64,000 nucleotides of DNA from Methanocorpusculum petauri. Lineage in GTDB: Archaea; Halobacteriota; Methanomicrobia; Methanomicrobiales; Methanocorpusculaceae. Made by a program: the position numbers and the translations under genes. Where the stretch lies: contig NZ_JAPTGB010000005.1 in assembly GCF_026891975.1 (NCBI RefSeq), forward strand, positions 50,085-114,084, given 5' to 3'. The notes under the pieces were generated by a model. It was not told where the DNA came from. It saw nothing but the letters and a program-made list of their open reading frames with translations, and did not search any database. The stretch's first letter is position 1; every line of letters begins with the position of its first letter. This document shows, piece by piece, positions 8,569 to 17,056 of the stretch.

Positions 8569-9639
8569 TCACTGATGCTTGTGGCCGTGTATGTGGTGAA
8601 GATCCGGTGCATGCGGATGGTTGTGTACCAAATCCTCATGCGTATGCAGATGGGAGTGCTCGCCTTCCACTGGGGGATCATGGTCATGAGTGTGATGTTC
8701 GTCGTCATGACGGTGACGGTGTTCATGCGTCAGCAGTGTGTGGACATGACGATGGCGGTGACCGCCGGTCGCGGCAAAGTAAGCCCCGGCAATCATAATC
8801 ACGGTAGCAGCTGCAAAGGAAACGGTCAGCGGTGTCTGGAAGATCACAAACGACAATCCAACACCAATGAACGGGGCAACTGCATAAAATGCACTTGTCC
8901 GGGCTGCACCGAGTGATCTCTGGGCGAGAACATAGAAGTAGATCGAAAGACCGTATGCAAAGAATCCGAGGAGAAGTGCGGCAAGAATACCGCCGACATC
9001 CGCAGTCATCTCGCGTGCAACCAGGGCGAGCAGAAGTGCACCGCCTCCCGCACCGAATCCTTTGATGATCACAATCTCCACCGGATCTTTTAAGGAGAGC
9101 ATCCGTGTGCAGTTGTTCTCAAAACCCCAGGCAACACAGGCAAGCAGGACAAGAATTGATCCGGCGGAGAAGGCAAAACTACTCATGTCCTCAATGGTGA
9201 GGAGGATGCTTGCGCAGACGATCAGAATAATGGCAAGCCACAGCCGCTGGTCAATCGCTTCACGGAAGATGAGAAGGGCGATTACGGAGGTGGTGACGAT
9301 CTCAAAGTTGTTTAAGAGAGATGCGTTCGCTGCAGTAGTCATGGTAAGGCCGAACATCAGCAGAACAGGTGCAGCAATATCGAGCACAATCATGCCGATG
9401 ACGTACGGAAGGTCCTTTCTGCCGACTGGAGCCTCGCGGACCGTCTGTTTTCCGGCGGTCTGAACCAGACTGACCACAGCCATACCAATACCTGCCCCGA
9501 GATACAGGAGAGCTGCAAGCAGTGCCGGAGGCACACTGTCCAGCAGTACTTTGGAGACCGGAGAGCTGATGCCGTAGAGGACAGCGGCAAGTACGGCAAA
9601 ACCGATTGCGAGATACCGGGGGGCAATGACTGCGGGCAT
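8569..9639 (-). CDS. EamA/DMT-family transporter with histidine-rich C-terminal tail
   Basis: 356 residues: ten hydrophobic segments with two EamA repeats (first near residues 10-140, second near 150-290), then a hydrophilic tail of about 65 residues containing 24 histidines in HxH patterns mixed with Asp and Glu. Core signs include GISSPVSKVLLDSVPP and the LLNNFEIVTTSVIALLIFRE segment. EamA proteins usually export metabolites; the tail strongly suggests binding of Ni, Co, Zn or a similar cation, so it may be a metal exporter or metal-sensitive carrier. No metal regulator is adjacent. Substrate is inferred only from the tail. Confidence 0.85.
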   Translation of the reverse strand: MPAVIAPRYLAIGFAVLAAVLYGISSPVSKVLLDSVPPALLAALLYLGAGIGMAVVSLVQTAGKQTVREAPVGRKDLPYVIGMIVLDIAAPVLLMFGLTMTTAANASLLNNFEIVTTSVIALLIFREAIDQRLWLAIILIVCASILLTIEDMSSFAFSAGSILVLLACVAWGFENNCTRMLSLKDPVEIVIIKGFGAGGGALLLALVAREMTADVGGILAALLLGFFAYGLSIYFYVLAQRSLGAARTSAFYAVAPFIGVGLSFVIFQTPLTVSFAAATVIMIAGAYFAATGGHRHRHVHTLLTHEHRHRHDDEHHTHDHDPPVEGEHSHLHTHEDLVHNHPHAPDLHHIHGHKHQ

Positions 9640-9787
9640 ATTCTGTTTGTAATATTGGCAATAATTGCATATAACTCTCTGTTAGAATGGATTTTTTTAT
9701 TGTTATGCGGATTTATTACCCAAAATACCGGGGTGTGTGACACGTATTACGGACTGCAGATTTGTGTGGAAAGGGTAAACGATTTCG

Positions 9788-10399
9788 TCACCGCATGCTG
9801 AAATCAAACACATAGAGGAACCCGGACTCGCTATGCAGAATTTTTTCCAGGCGGTACTCAACGATCACCTGTTCTGTTCTGGATACTGCCCAGGGAACAA
9901 AGGAGGAGTCGGCAACTACGATGTGATGCGCGGTGTTTCCTTTTCCGGATTTGGGAAGGATGAAGGCGGACGGTTTTGCAGTAAGAACTCCCGCACGCAG
10001 TTCAAGGACAATGTTTTCTGCATGCCGATTGGCAGATTGGTAGGTGAAAACCACCGGATAGTATGCCGTACCGTTTTCCTGAAATGCGGGTACCCCGCGT
10101 TCCATGCAAAATCTCCCGGGAAACGGGCGGGAGACGGAGAAGATTGAGACAGGAGCTTTGATTGGTGCAAGGATGAAAATTTTTTGGCCATAGACTCCGG
10201 TATTTTCCGCCGCAACAAAGCTGTCCAGATCATATTTGAATGCAGCAAACTGCCGGAGAAGATGATCATTCTGGGAACGTTCCAGATCTTCAGCGAACTG
10301 CGGTACGGCATGAACCGACCAGATGCCGAGAGCGAGAATGATCATCACAAGAATCAGAGAAAACCCGATCACTTCGGAAACCGCATCATCACTGCACAT
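9788..10399 (-). CDS. Archaeal pilin-like secreted protein, second of a pair
   Basis: 203 residues. The short charged N-terminus MCSDDAVSEVIGFSLILVM followed by one hydrophobic helix is the archaeal type IV pilin/class III signal pattern, where processing would occur just before the helix. The remaining part is predicted extracellular and beta-rich, with no domain I recognise. Its start overlaps the stop of the upstream paralogue (TGATG), so both are expressed together. No prepilin peptidase, PilT/GspE ATPase or archaellum gene is nearby. Likely a minor pilin or an adhesin subunit working with machinery encoded elsewhere. Confidence 0.75.
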   Translation of the reverse strand: MCSDDAVSEVIGFSLILVMIILALGIWSVHAVPQFAEDLERSQNDHLLRQFAAFKYDLDSFVAAENTGVYGQKIFILAPIKAPVSIFSVSRPFPGRFCMERGVPAFQENGTAYYPVVFTYQSANRHAENIVLELRAGVLTAKPSAFILPKSGKGNTAHHIVVADSSFVPWAVSRTEQVIVEYRLEKILHSESGFLYVFDFSMR

Positions 10400-11079
10400 C
10401 AGGCAACCTCAATCACGTAGAGAACTTCCCGAACGGTCAGGTTGCATTGCCCGGCATCGCCCAGTGTCTGTGCAAAAACATTCCGGAGAAGGGAGTCGCC
10501 AAAAACAGAAACGCTTGCGTTAGTGAACTGATACTCACGGATGTTTTCCACATGAAACCTGAGAGTGATCGGTTCCGTTTTGGAAATTTCCATCGCAGGG
10601 GATGCAAGAGCAGGGATCATGAGACGGAGATCGTTTTCGCGGGGAGCAACGGACGGAGGAAGAATCACCGACCGTGTTCCGCCGGTCGTAAGCACAACCG
10701 CACCACAATCGGCCGAGAGTACAAAACGTTCCGCGTACACAAATTCAGGTGTATACGATAGTCTGAGCGGAAAATAGGAGGTCTCCGACTCATTGATCGT
10801 GATGCGGATTATGGTGTCCGAGTTTCCGATGCTGAGAGTTCCGGCATCGATCGTCACCGATCGGGTGTCACCGGTTCCTCCCGCAATCCACAGGAGATCC
10901 ATTGCAAGTTTCATGTCCGAGAACTGTACCGCAGTCTCCGCTGCGATATGCTGTTCCTTCCGCAGCTCTCCGGCAGGAACACCTCCTGCTGCCCAGACGG
11001 CCAAAACAACTGCGATCAATGCAAGAATGCAGATGAACCCGACAACTTCGGAGAGACCATCATCTGCAGATGAGTGCAT
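10399..11079 (-). CDS. Archaeal pilin-like secreted protein, first of a pair
   Basis: 226 residues with N-terminus MHSSADDGLSEVVGFICIL followed by a long hydrophobic helix, the same layout as the downstream gene (both have Asp-Asp, then SEV(I/V)GF). The rest is an extracellular domain rich in Ser, Thr and hydrophobic strands, containing no recognised family. Sequence beyond the helix is only loosely similar between the two, so they are paralogues in architecture rather than close copies. The gene is divergent from lsm, and the roughly 210 bases between them are AT-rich and should contain both promoters. Confidence 0.75.
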   Translation of the reverse strand: MHSSADDGLSEVVGFICILALIAVVLAVWAAGGVPAGELRKEQHIAAETAVQFSDMKLAMDLLWIAGGTGDTRSVTIDAGTLSIGNSDTIIRITINESETSYFPLRLSYTPEFVYAERFVLSADCGAVVLTTGGTRSVILPPSVAPRENDLRLMIPALASPAMEISKTEPITLRFHVENIREYQFTNASVSVFGDSLLRNVFAQTLGDAGQCNLTVREVLYVIEVA

Positions 11080-11291
11080 AGCAGAACTTTCTCGAAACTC
11101 ATGATATAATTTTGCCTATTTTTTGACGATGCAAATGCTATTATTTCGGAGGAGATATGCCAGCTCATCATGACGTTGAAATAAAATACAAAGTCTTGTC
11201 CGACGCTATCTTTATGTGTGTCGGGGACGAATACATTAAGCACTCTTCCATGAGTCCCAACGACTCTACCGGAGAAAAACGAGGTATCCTT

Positions 11292-11519
11292 ATGACAAAG
11301 AGACCGCTTGAAATTTTAGATCAGGTCCTTAACCGCCAGCCGGTGATTATTTCACTGAAGGGCGGGAGGGAGATCCGCGGGGTTCTCCAGGGCTATGACG
11401 TTCACATGAACCTGGTTCTTGACAAGGCTGAGGAAGAAGGAGAGAACGGCATCGTTCAGCTCGGCACGTTAATCGTCCGCGGCGACAATGTCATCTACAT
11501 CTCTCCGTCTGTAGAATAA
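11292..11519 (+). CDS. Archaeal Sm-like RNA-binding protein (LSm)
   Basis: 75-residue Sm-fold protein that forms a heptameric ring on U-rich RNA. Both Sm motifs are present: Sm1 with [26 protein letters not shown] and Sm2 with IRGDN-like [11 protein letters not shown]. The start at 11292 is chosen because GAGGT lies ten bases upstream and the preceding in-frame sequence is not Sm-like. It is followed 17 bases later by rpl37e and then a purF-type gene; the lsm-rpl37e-purF order is common in euryarchaea. Confidence 0.95.
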   Translation: MTKRPLEILDQVLNRQPVIISLKGGREIRGVLQGYDVHMNLVLDKAEEEGENGIVQLGTLIVRGDNVIYISPSVE

Positions 11520-11536
11520 ATGAGGTGAAGTAAACA

Positions 11537-11710
11537 ATGACAAAAGGCACACCATCAATGGGTCTGCGCAACAAGCATTCCCACATCATCTGCCGCCGCT
11601 GCGGAAAACAGTCTTTCCACGCCCGGCATGGTGTTTGTTCATCATGCGGATTTGGCAAGAGCTCCAAGATCCGCGGATACAAATGGACGAAGAAAGCAGC
11701 AGATAACTAA
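11537..11710 (+). CDS. rpl37e: Large ribosomal subunit protein L37e (eL37)
   Basis: 57-residue zinc-binding ribosomal protein. The translated product starts [17 protein letters not shown] and carries the two CxxC pairs (CRRCG and CSSCG) that bind zinc, then a basic C-terminus ([16 protein letters not shown]). Length and sequence are normal. A GAGGTGA ribosome-binding site precedes the ATG. It lies between lsm and the purF-type gene, 12 bases before the latter, forming one operon. Confidence 0.95.
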   Translation: MTKGTPSMGLRNKHSHIICRRCGKQSFHARHGVCSSCGFGKSSKIRGYKWTKKAADN

Positions 11711-11722
11711 AAAGGTTGTTGT

Positions 11723-13123
11723 ATGAGTGGTATTGCCGGCATCGTTGATTCTCGCGGTGTCGCCTACCCCCTATATTACGCCCTGCATGCGCTCCAGCAC
11801 AGAGGCCAGGAGGCTGCAGGAATATCTACTTTTCACGAGAAAACTCTTCTGACCCACAAGGGTCCCGGTCAGCTTGCCGAAGTATTTAATGAACAGATTC
11901 TATCCAAGCTTCCCGGAACGGTCGGTATCGGACAGGTGCTCTACACTCAGAAAGCACACCGCGGCAGAACAGAAAACATTCAGCCGCTGAAGTTCTCGTT
12001 TCAGGGCCATGAGCTGTCCATTACGGTAAGTGTTGCACTGGTGCAGGACAACCGCGAGTCTCTTCGTGCAGAGTATGAGGGGAAAGGGCACATCTTTTCA
12101 ACGACCACAAATGCAGAGCTGATTGCGGCGATGATCGCCCATGAGCTCATATCCGGGGCAAATGCGGAGAATGCATTTGTCAATGCAATTCAGCGGCTGA
12201 AGGGAGCATACGCAGGTGTCGCAATTCTGGACGGGGTGCTGTATGCGTTCCGTGATCCGCTGGGAACAAAACCACTGTGTCTGGGAAAACTTGACACCGG
12301 CTACATTGTGGCATCGGAAAGTGTTGCAATTGATACGCTGTCGGGAACATTCCTCCGTGACATCACACCGGGAGAACTGATCATCATCAACGGGGACGGC
12401 GTGTCCAGCCGTCAGGTGCTGACTGCGGATCACAAGGCGTACTGCGTGTTTGAGTATGTCTATACCGCACGGCCTGACTCAGTGATTGACGGGGTGCTGG
12501 TGTATGATGCACGCCGGAGAATCGGTGAACGGCTGGCAAAGCATCCGGTGAAAGCAGATCTTGTCTCGCCGGTGCCGGACTCCGGCACGGCGTTTGCAAC
12601 GGGTTTTGCGGATGCATCCGGCATTCCGTACATGGAAGGACTCTTAAAGAACCGGTACGTCGGCAGAACTTTTATCATGCCGGCCCAGAGTCTGCGGGAG
12701 AACGCGGTGCGGATGAAACTGAATCCAGTTCGCCGCCACATCAGCGGAAAGTCCGTTGTCCTTGTGGACGACAGTATTGTCCGCGGTACGACCTCGCTCC
12801 ACATCGTGGATATGGTGCGTGAGTTCGGCGCGGCAGAAGTACACATGCGGATTGGTTCAACACCGATTGTTGCTCCCTGTTACTTCGGCGTGGACCTGCC
12901 GACCCGTGAAGAGCTGATCGCAAACGGCAGAACGGTTGAGGAGATGCGCGAGATGATTCATGCAACAAGCCTTGAGTACATCTCGACCGATGATCTGGTA
13001 GAGTCGGTAGGTATCCCCCACGAAGATCTGTGCATGGCCTGCTCCTGCGGAGCATATCCGCTGGACATCCCGAACGAGTCATGCTGTACGTGCCGCAGGA
13101 TAAAACCGGCGAAAGAAAACTAA
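11723..13123 (+). CDS. PurF paralogue with inactivated glutaminase domain
   Basis: 466 residues, homologous along its full length to amidophosphoribosyltransferase, which makes phosphoribosylamine from PRPP and glutamine. The N-terminal nucleophile is gone: the protein starts M-Ser-Gly where PurF has M-Cys-Gly. Also replaced are the HVRY arginine (QVLY, Leu73), the HNGNL oxyanion loop (VSVALVQ) and the STTSD aspartate (STTTN, Asn130). By contrast the PRPP loop VVLVDDSIVRGTTS and the cysteines that probably ligate the iron-sulfur cluster (PCYFG, LCMACSC) are kept. It may use free ammonia, or regulate the canonical PurF at 26-27.7 kb. The reading frame is undamaged, so it is probably functional. 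Confidence 0.85.
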   Translation: MSGIAGIVDSRGVAYPLYYALHALQHRGQEAAGISTFHEKTLLTHKGPGQLAEVFNEQILSKLPGTVGIGQVLYTQKAHRGRTENIQPLKFSFQGHELSITVSVALVQDNRESLRAEYEGKGHIFSTTTNAELIAAMIAHELISGANAENAFVNAIQRLKGAYAGVAILDGVLYAFRDPLGTKPLCLGKLDTGYIVASESVAIDTLSGTFLRDITPGELIIINGDGVSSRQVLTADHKAYCVFEYVYTARPDSVIDGVLVYDARRRIGERLAKHPVKADLVSPVPDSGTAFATGFADASGIPYMEGLLKNRYVGRTFIMPAQSLRENAVRMKLNPVRRHISGKSVVLVDDSIVRGTTSLHIVDMVREFGAAEVHMRIGSTPIVAPCYFGVDLPTREELIANGRTVEEMREMIHATSLEYISTDDLVESVGIPHEDLCMACSCGAYPLDIPNESCCTCRRIKPAKEN

Positions 13124-13128
13124 GCTAA

Positions 13129-13157
13129 GCAGCAGATACCTGCTGCAAATATTTTTT
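13129..13157 (+). terminator. Hairpin plus T-run after the lsm-rpl37e-purF-like operon
   Basis: Perfect 7-bp inverted repeat GCAGCAG-ATAC-CTGCTGC begins six bases after the stop codon and is followed by ATTTTTT. This looks like a transcription terminator, although archaeal termination depends mainly on the T-run. The next gene starts about 20 bases later with its own AT-rich leader. Confidence 0.6.
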
Positions 13158-13177
13158 GAATCTGTGTGTGTTGCAAT

Positions 13178-14515
13178 ATGAATGAACGGGGTTTGTTTTC
13201 CAGCAGGATGGGATTCATTCTTGCCGCAGCGGGGGCTGCAGTAGGTCTTGGAAATATCTGGAGGTTTCCGTATCTTGCAGCCGAGTACGGCGGCGGTATT
13301 TTTCTTCTGGTCTATCTGGTTCTCGTGGTGACGCTCGGATTTACTATTATGATAACCGAGATTGCCGTCGGCAGATCAACCGGGACGAGTGTGGTGACAG
13401 CGTTTGCCGGACTGAACAAAAAATATACGTTCATCGGGTATTTGTCATTACTCGTTCCGCTGATTATTCTTCCCTACTATTCGGTCATCGGCGGATGGGT
13501 AATGAAGTATGCGGCGGTGTACTTCACCGGCGGCGCTGATGCAGCTGCGGCGGACGGATTTTTCGGAGGATTCATTGCACTGCCGCTTGAGCCGATTCTC
13601 TGGACACTGATCTTTGTGGCACTTGCCTGCATTGTGGTACTGCTCGGGGTGGAAAAGGGAATTGAGCGGGCGAATAAAATCCTGATGCCAACGCTGATTC
13701 TGATGCTGATAGGACTTACGGCCTACTGTCTTTCCCTTCCGGGAGGACTGGACGGTCTGTGGTACTACATTTATCCGGACTTTTCCAAGTTTTCGGCAGA
13801 GACGGTGCTCGCGGCAATGGGGCAGGTGTTTTACTCACTGACGCTCGGGTTCGGCGTGATGATTACCTATGGTTCGTATCTTGCAAAGAAGACGGATATG
13901 GAAAAGTCGGTGCGGACCATTGAAATTTTTGATACCGGTGTTGCGTTTCTTGCAGGTCTGCTGATTATCCCTGCAGTATTTGTATTCTCAGGCGGCAGCC
14001 CCGAGGCTCTTGGTGCAGGTCCGGGACTGATGTTTCAGGCGCTGCCAAAGGTGTTTGATATGATGCCGTTCGGTTCGGTTGTTGCAGCTATCTTCTTTGT
14101 GCTGGTAGCGGTCGCAGCGCTGACCTCCTGCATCTGCATGCTTGAGGTGCCGGTTGCAGTGCTCGGAGACCGGTTCGGCGTGTCCCGGAAGATTGCGTCG
14201 GGACTGGTGTTTCTGTTTACGATGGCACTTGCGGTTCCGGTTTCGCTCGGATTCGGTGTTCTTGACTGGATCAACGTTGCGGGAATGTCGCTCCTGGATA
14301 TGTTTGACTTCTTCAGTAACAGCATCCTTCTTCCGATCGTGGCGTTTCTCACCTGTATCTTTATCGGATGGATTGTGAAACCGAAGGTGGTTATTGATGA
14401 GGTGAAAAGTTCGTCTCCGTTCCATGCAGAGCGGATGTATGTGGTGATGGTGAAGTTCATCGCACCGCTCTGTATTGCGGCGATTCTGATCTACGGTCTG
14501 TTTTCGGTTCTCTGA
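13178..14515 (+). CDS. Neurotransmitter:sodium symporter (SNF) family transporter
   Basis: 445 residues from the ATG at 13178 (an in-frame GTG at 13166 is less likely). About eleven hydrophobic segments, the usual number for prokaryotic LeuT-type symporters. The first helix contains the sodium/substrate signature AAAGAAVGLGNIWRFPYL. It should import an amino acid or related small solute with Na+. A hairpin terminator before it suggests its own promoter. Substrate is not predictable here. Confidence 0.9.
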   Translation: MNERGLFSSRMGFILAAAGAAVGLGNIWRFPYLAAEYGGGIFLLVYLVLVVTLGFTIMITEIAVGRSTGTSVVTAFAGLNKKYTFIGYLSLLVPLIILPYYSVIGGWVMKYAAVYFTGGADAAAADGFFGGFIALPLEPILWTLIFVALACIVVLLGVEKGIERANKILMPTLILMLIGLTAYCLSLPGGLDGLWYYIYPDFSKFSAETVLAAMGQVFYSLTLGFGVMITYGSYLAKKTDMEKSVRTIEIFDTGVAFLAGLLIIPAVFVFSGGSPEALGAGPGLMFQALPKVFDMMPFGSVVAAIFFVLVAVAALTSCICMLEVPVAVLGDRFGVSRKIASGLVFLFTMALAVPVSLGFGVLDWINVAGMSLLDMFDFFSNSILLPIVAFLTCIFIGWIVKPKVVIDEVKSSSPFHAERMYVVMVKFIAPLCIAAILIYGLFSVL

Positions 14516-14577
14516 AAATGACCACACTTCTTTTATAGTGGTGTGCCGATAGTATCAGGTATGCAGGGAAAGAGATC

Positions 14578-15129
14578 ATGACGGATATTACGTTGAGATA
14601 TCGTCTGGGCGGAGAGGACTATGTGGCGTTTAACGAAGAACATACTGCCAACTCACCGGTGATACAGAAGCAATTGGAAAAAAACCGAAACGGGACGGCA
14701 CTCGCCTTTGCAGTACTTTCCTTTGCGATGACGTGGGTATGGACACAAAATATCCTGCTTTCCCTGGCTTTCGGGATAGTTATTGGACTTATTCTCGCTT
14801 TTGTATATCCCAAACAGATGAAAAAGTCACTACATACACAAACCTGGCGCATGTTCTGCAGTGAGGAGGGCGATCCGGTGCGAGAAGCTGACTACATACT
14901 TACCATGCCTCCGGATGCACTTCACTGCACATGGAACAAAAATCACCTCATAATTGACTACGGAAATCTGTACAAGGTGATTGAGAGCAAGACGCATGTC
15001 TATCTCTATTATGATGAGATTCAGGCGCTGATTGTTCCGCAGCATGCGTTTTCTGACACGGATGCAAAGAAAGAGTTTTTTGGAGTCCTCGAAAAACGAA
15101 TGACTGCCGCGAAAAACACGGCATCTTGA
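14578..15129 (+). CDS. YcxB-like membrane protein
   Basis: 183 residues: a soluble start, two closely spaced transmembrane helices near residues 40-80 (TALAFAVLSFAMTWVWTQ and ILLSLAFGIVIGLILAFVY), then a cytosolic domain ending with YLYYDEIQALIVPQHAF, the pattern of the YcxB-like C-terminal domain. The function of this family is unknown. It lies between the sodium symporter and cofD, 30 bases before the latter. Confidence 0.7.
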   Translation: MTDITLRYRLGGEDYVAFNEEHTANSPVIQKQLEKNRNGTALAFAVLSFAMTWVWTQNILLSLAFGIVIGLILAFVYPKQMKKSLHTQTWRMFCSEEGDPVREADYILTMPPDALHCTWNKNHLIIDYGNLYKVIESKTHVYLYYDEIQALIVPQHAFSDTDAKKEFFGVLEKRMTAAKNTAS

Positions 15130-15159
15130 TTACGGTGCAGCACCCTTCTACTTAGTATC

Positions 15160-16074
15160 ATGATAACGGTACTGTCCGGCGGAACCGGCACGCCGAAACT
15201 CATCCGCGGACTCCGCCAGATTCTGCGGGACAACGAGATCACGGTTGTGGTTAATACCGCCGAGGATCTCTGGATGTCGGGGCTGTATGTTTCACCTGAT
15301 ATCGATACAGTGCAGTATCTTTTTTCCGGACTGCTGAACACGGACAGCTGGTGGGGCATCCGCGGCGACTCATTCGAGACATTTCATGCCATGGAAAAAC
15401 TCGGGTACACCGAACCTCTGCCGCTCGGCGACCGCGACCGGGCAACCAACATTGCCCGCGCCGAGTTTTTGCGGCAGGGCATGACACTGACCAAGGCAAC
15501 GGAAAAAATTGCGAAAGCCTACGGGGTGCAGGCCACCATTCTGCCGATGTCCGATCAGGAGGTTACGACGTACGTCAGAACCGAGGACGGAACACTGATG
15601 CATTATCAGGAGTACTGGGTGGGCCGCCGCGGCAATGTGCCGATCACGGGAATCGTCCGGAAGACGGCGGGCGATGCACTGCTCACAGCAACCCCCGAGG
15701 TGATCGCAGCAATTGAGGAGAGTGACGGTGTGATTATCGGGCCGTCAAACCCGGTGACAAGTATCGGTCCAATCCTTGAGTGTGCCGGTGTCCGGGAAGC
15801 ACTGCAAAAGAAGTTCACGATTGCGGTAAGCCCCTTTATCGGCAGCCGGCCGATCAGCGGCCCGGCAGCGGCCCTGATGCAGGCGTGGGGATATGCGCCG
15901 ACCGCCTATGGAACGTGGGAGGTGTACAAAGATGTCGTCAGCATGTTTATTCAGGACAAGCGCGACACAGAGATTGACGTCCCCGGTGCCCACCGGCTGG
16001 ATACGATGATGACAAACGAAAAGAAGGCCGAGTCCCTTGCCTGGGATCTGCTCTCCTACTTCCCGAGGAAATGA
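15160..16074 (+). CDS. cofD: 2-phospho-L-lactate transferase
   Basis: Transfers the phospholactyl (or phosphoenolpyruvyl) group from its GDP-activated form to FO, giving F420-0. 304 residues, usual length. Diagnostic parts are the N-terminal TVLSGGTGTPKLIRGL, the NTAEDLWMSGLYVSPDIDTVQY motif and GPSNPVTSIGPIL. Start ATG at 15160 follows a short AT-rich leader. Its stop overlaps the start of the DUF3795 gene (ATGA). With cofG at the start of the window it shows F420 synthesis. Confidence 0.96.
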   Translation: MITVLSGGTGTPKLIRGLRQILRDNEITVVVNTAEDLWMSGLYVSPDIDTVQYLFSGLLNTDSWWGIRGDSFETFHAMEKLGYTEPLPLGDRDRATNIARAEFLRQGMTLTKATEKIAKAYGVQATILPMSDQEVTTYVRTEDGTLMHYQEYWVGRRGNVPITGIVRKTAGDALLTATPEVIAAIEESDGVIIGPSNPVTSIGPILECAGVREALQKKFTIAVSPFIGSRPISGPAAALMQAWGYAPTAYGTWEVYKDVVSMFIQDKRDTEIDVPGAHRLDTMMTNEKKAESLAWDLLSYFPRK

Positions 16075-16394
16075 ACACGCTTGCTGTCTGCGGAATGATC
16101 TGTTCTCTCTGCTGTCAGCATCTGAAAAAGAAAAATCCCTGTCCGGGTTGTGTGTCGGATGAACCGGACAAACCGATACACTGCAGAGACTGCAGCATAG
16201 CTGCGTGTGCCAGTGAGAAGGGATTGTCCTTTTGTTTTTTGTGCGGAGAGTTTCCGTGCAGACGAATAAAAAACCTTGACAGAAGGTATGTCAGGCGCTA
16301 TCAGGCGAGTCTCATTGCCTTCGGCATTCGTGCAAAAGAGATCGGCGTCAAAAATTTTCTTGCAGAAGAACTGCCGAGGTGGACGTGCGACTGA
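16071..16394 (+). CDS. DUF3795 cysteine-rich protein, cut by an in-frame TGA
   Basis: 107 residues to the first stop, with DUF3795 cysteine pairs (CGMICSLC, CPGCVS, CRDCS, CFLCGEFPC). The stop TGA at 16392-16394 falls right after RWTCD. Reading through it in the same frame continues GGIVSLHDGVCSECGKKPDK to a TAA at 16455-16457, which is the normal C-terminal zinc-ribbon of this family, with the TGA where a cysteine (TGC/TGT) is expected. This points to a point mutation, sequencing error or recoding. The start overlaps the end of cofD. Function of the family is unknown; metal binding is likely. Confidence 0.8.
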   Translation: MNTLAVCGMICSLCCQHLKKKNPCPGCVSDEPDKPIHCRDCSIAACASEKGLSFCFLCGEFPCRRIKNLDRRYVRRYQASLIAFGIRAKEIGVKNFLAEELPRWTCD

Positions 16395-16471
16395 GGCGGG
16401 ATCGTATCTCTGCATGATGGTGTGTGCAGTGAGTGCGGAAAAAAACCGGACAAGTAACTATTCAAAAAAAA

Positions 16472-17056
16472 TTATTTTCGCATCTGACACGGGATGCAGA
16501 TATATTTTCCATCGATCTCTTTCGCAAGACCGTCCGCCACCTGCTCACCGCAGACGGAACAGACAACATTGTTGTAGATCTTTGCCTCTCGCGGCAGAGG
16601 CTGAACTGCAGCCTTGATCGCAAACAGTTTTTCCGCAGGAGTTGCAAGAATTTCATCCACATGCGCATGTGCAAGGCGGTGAAACTCCTCATCCTCGGCA
16701 GGTGTTGCCGAGCCGTCCATGATCTTTGGTCGAAGTTCCACCATTCGTACGTTCTTCGGAACCGCGTCGGGGACGGCAACAAGCCGTATGGAAGTATTGT
16801 TGTCGCGGCGGTAAAACGAGAATGCCGTTTTACCCCAGTTGTTTACAAACAGATTGCCTTTGCCCGCGGTGCAGCCGAGCAACACCTGAATTGCATCAAC
16901 CGTACAGGAGTCAGTCTCCGTGATCGCCACAATCTCTTCATCTTCGGAGAAGTGCAGGTCCAGTTTCTGTGCAGCAAGTTCGCAGGCTTTGTATCCGAGT
17001 GCAAGGCCGCCGCAGGCATGACCGTGAAATGCTACAAGATCGGCGAAGTCTTTCAT
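16472..17056 (-). CDS. FmdE-family protein (formylmethanofuran dehydrogenase subunit E-like)
   Basis: 194 residues: an N-terminal FmdE domain (DLVAFHGHACGGLALGYKAC, metal/redox cysteines, then ETDSCTVDAIQVLLGCTAGKGNL) and a C-terminal zinc-ribbon (CSVCGEQ ... CIPCQ). FmdE homologues in methanogens were first noted with formylmethanofuran dehydrogenase but their exact role is unclear, and the active-site core genes fwd/fmd are not in this window. The gene is convergent with the cofD-DUF3795 pair and divergent from the ABC locus. Confidence 0.9.
   Translation of the reverse strand: MKDFADLVAFHGHACGGLALGYKACELAAQKLDLHFSEDEEIVAITETDSCTVDAIQVLLGCTAGKGNLFVNNWGKTAFSFYRRDNNTSIRLVAVPDAVPKNVRMVELRPKIMDGSATPAEDEEFHRLAHAHVDEILATPAEKLFAIKAAVQPLPREAKIYNNVVCSVCGEQVADGLAKEIDGKYICIPCQMRK

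Noticed and set aside
16392..16394. UGA as selenocysteine in the DUF3795 gene
   Set aside because: No SECIS-like element was recognised and selenocysteine use is not known in this order; a mutated cysteine codon is simpler, though the finding is kept open.
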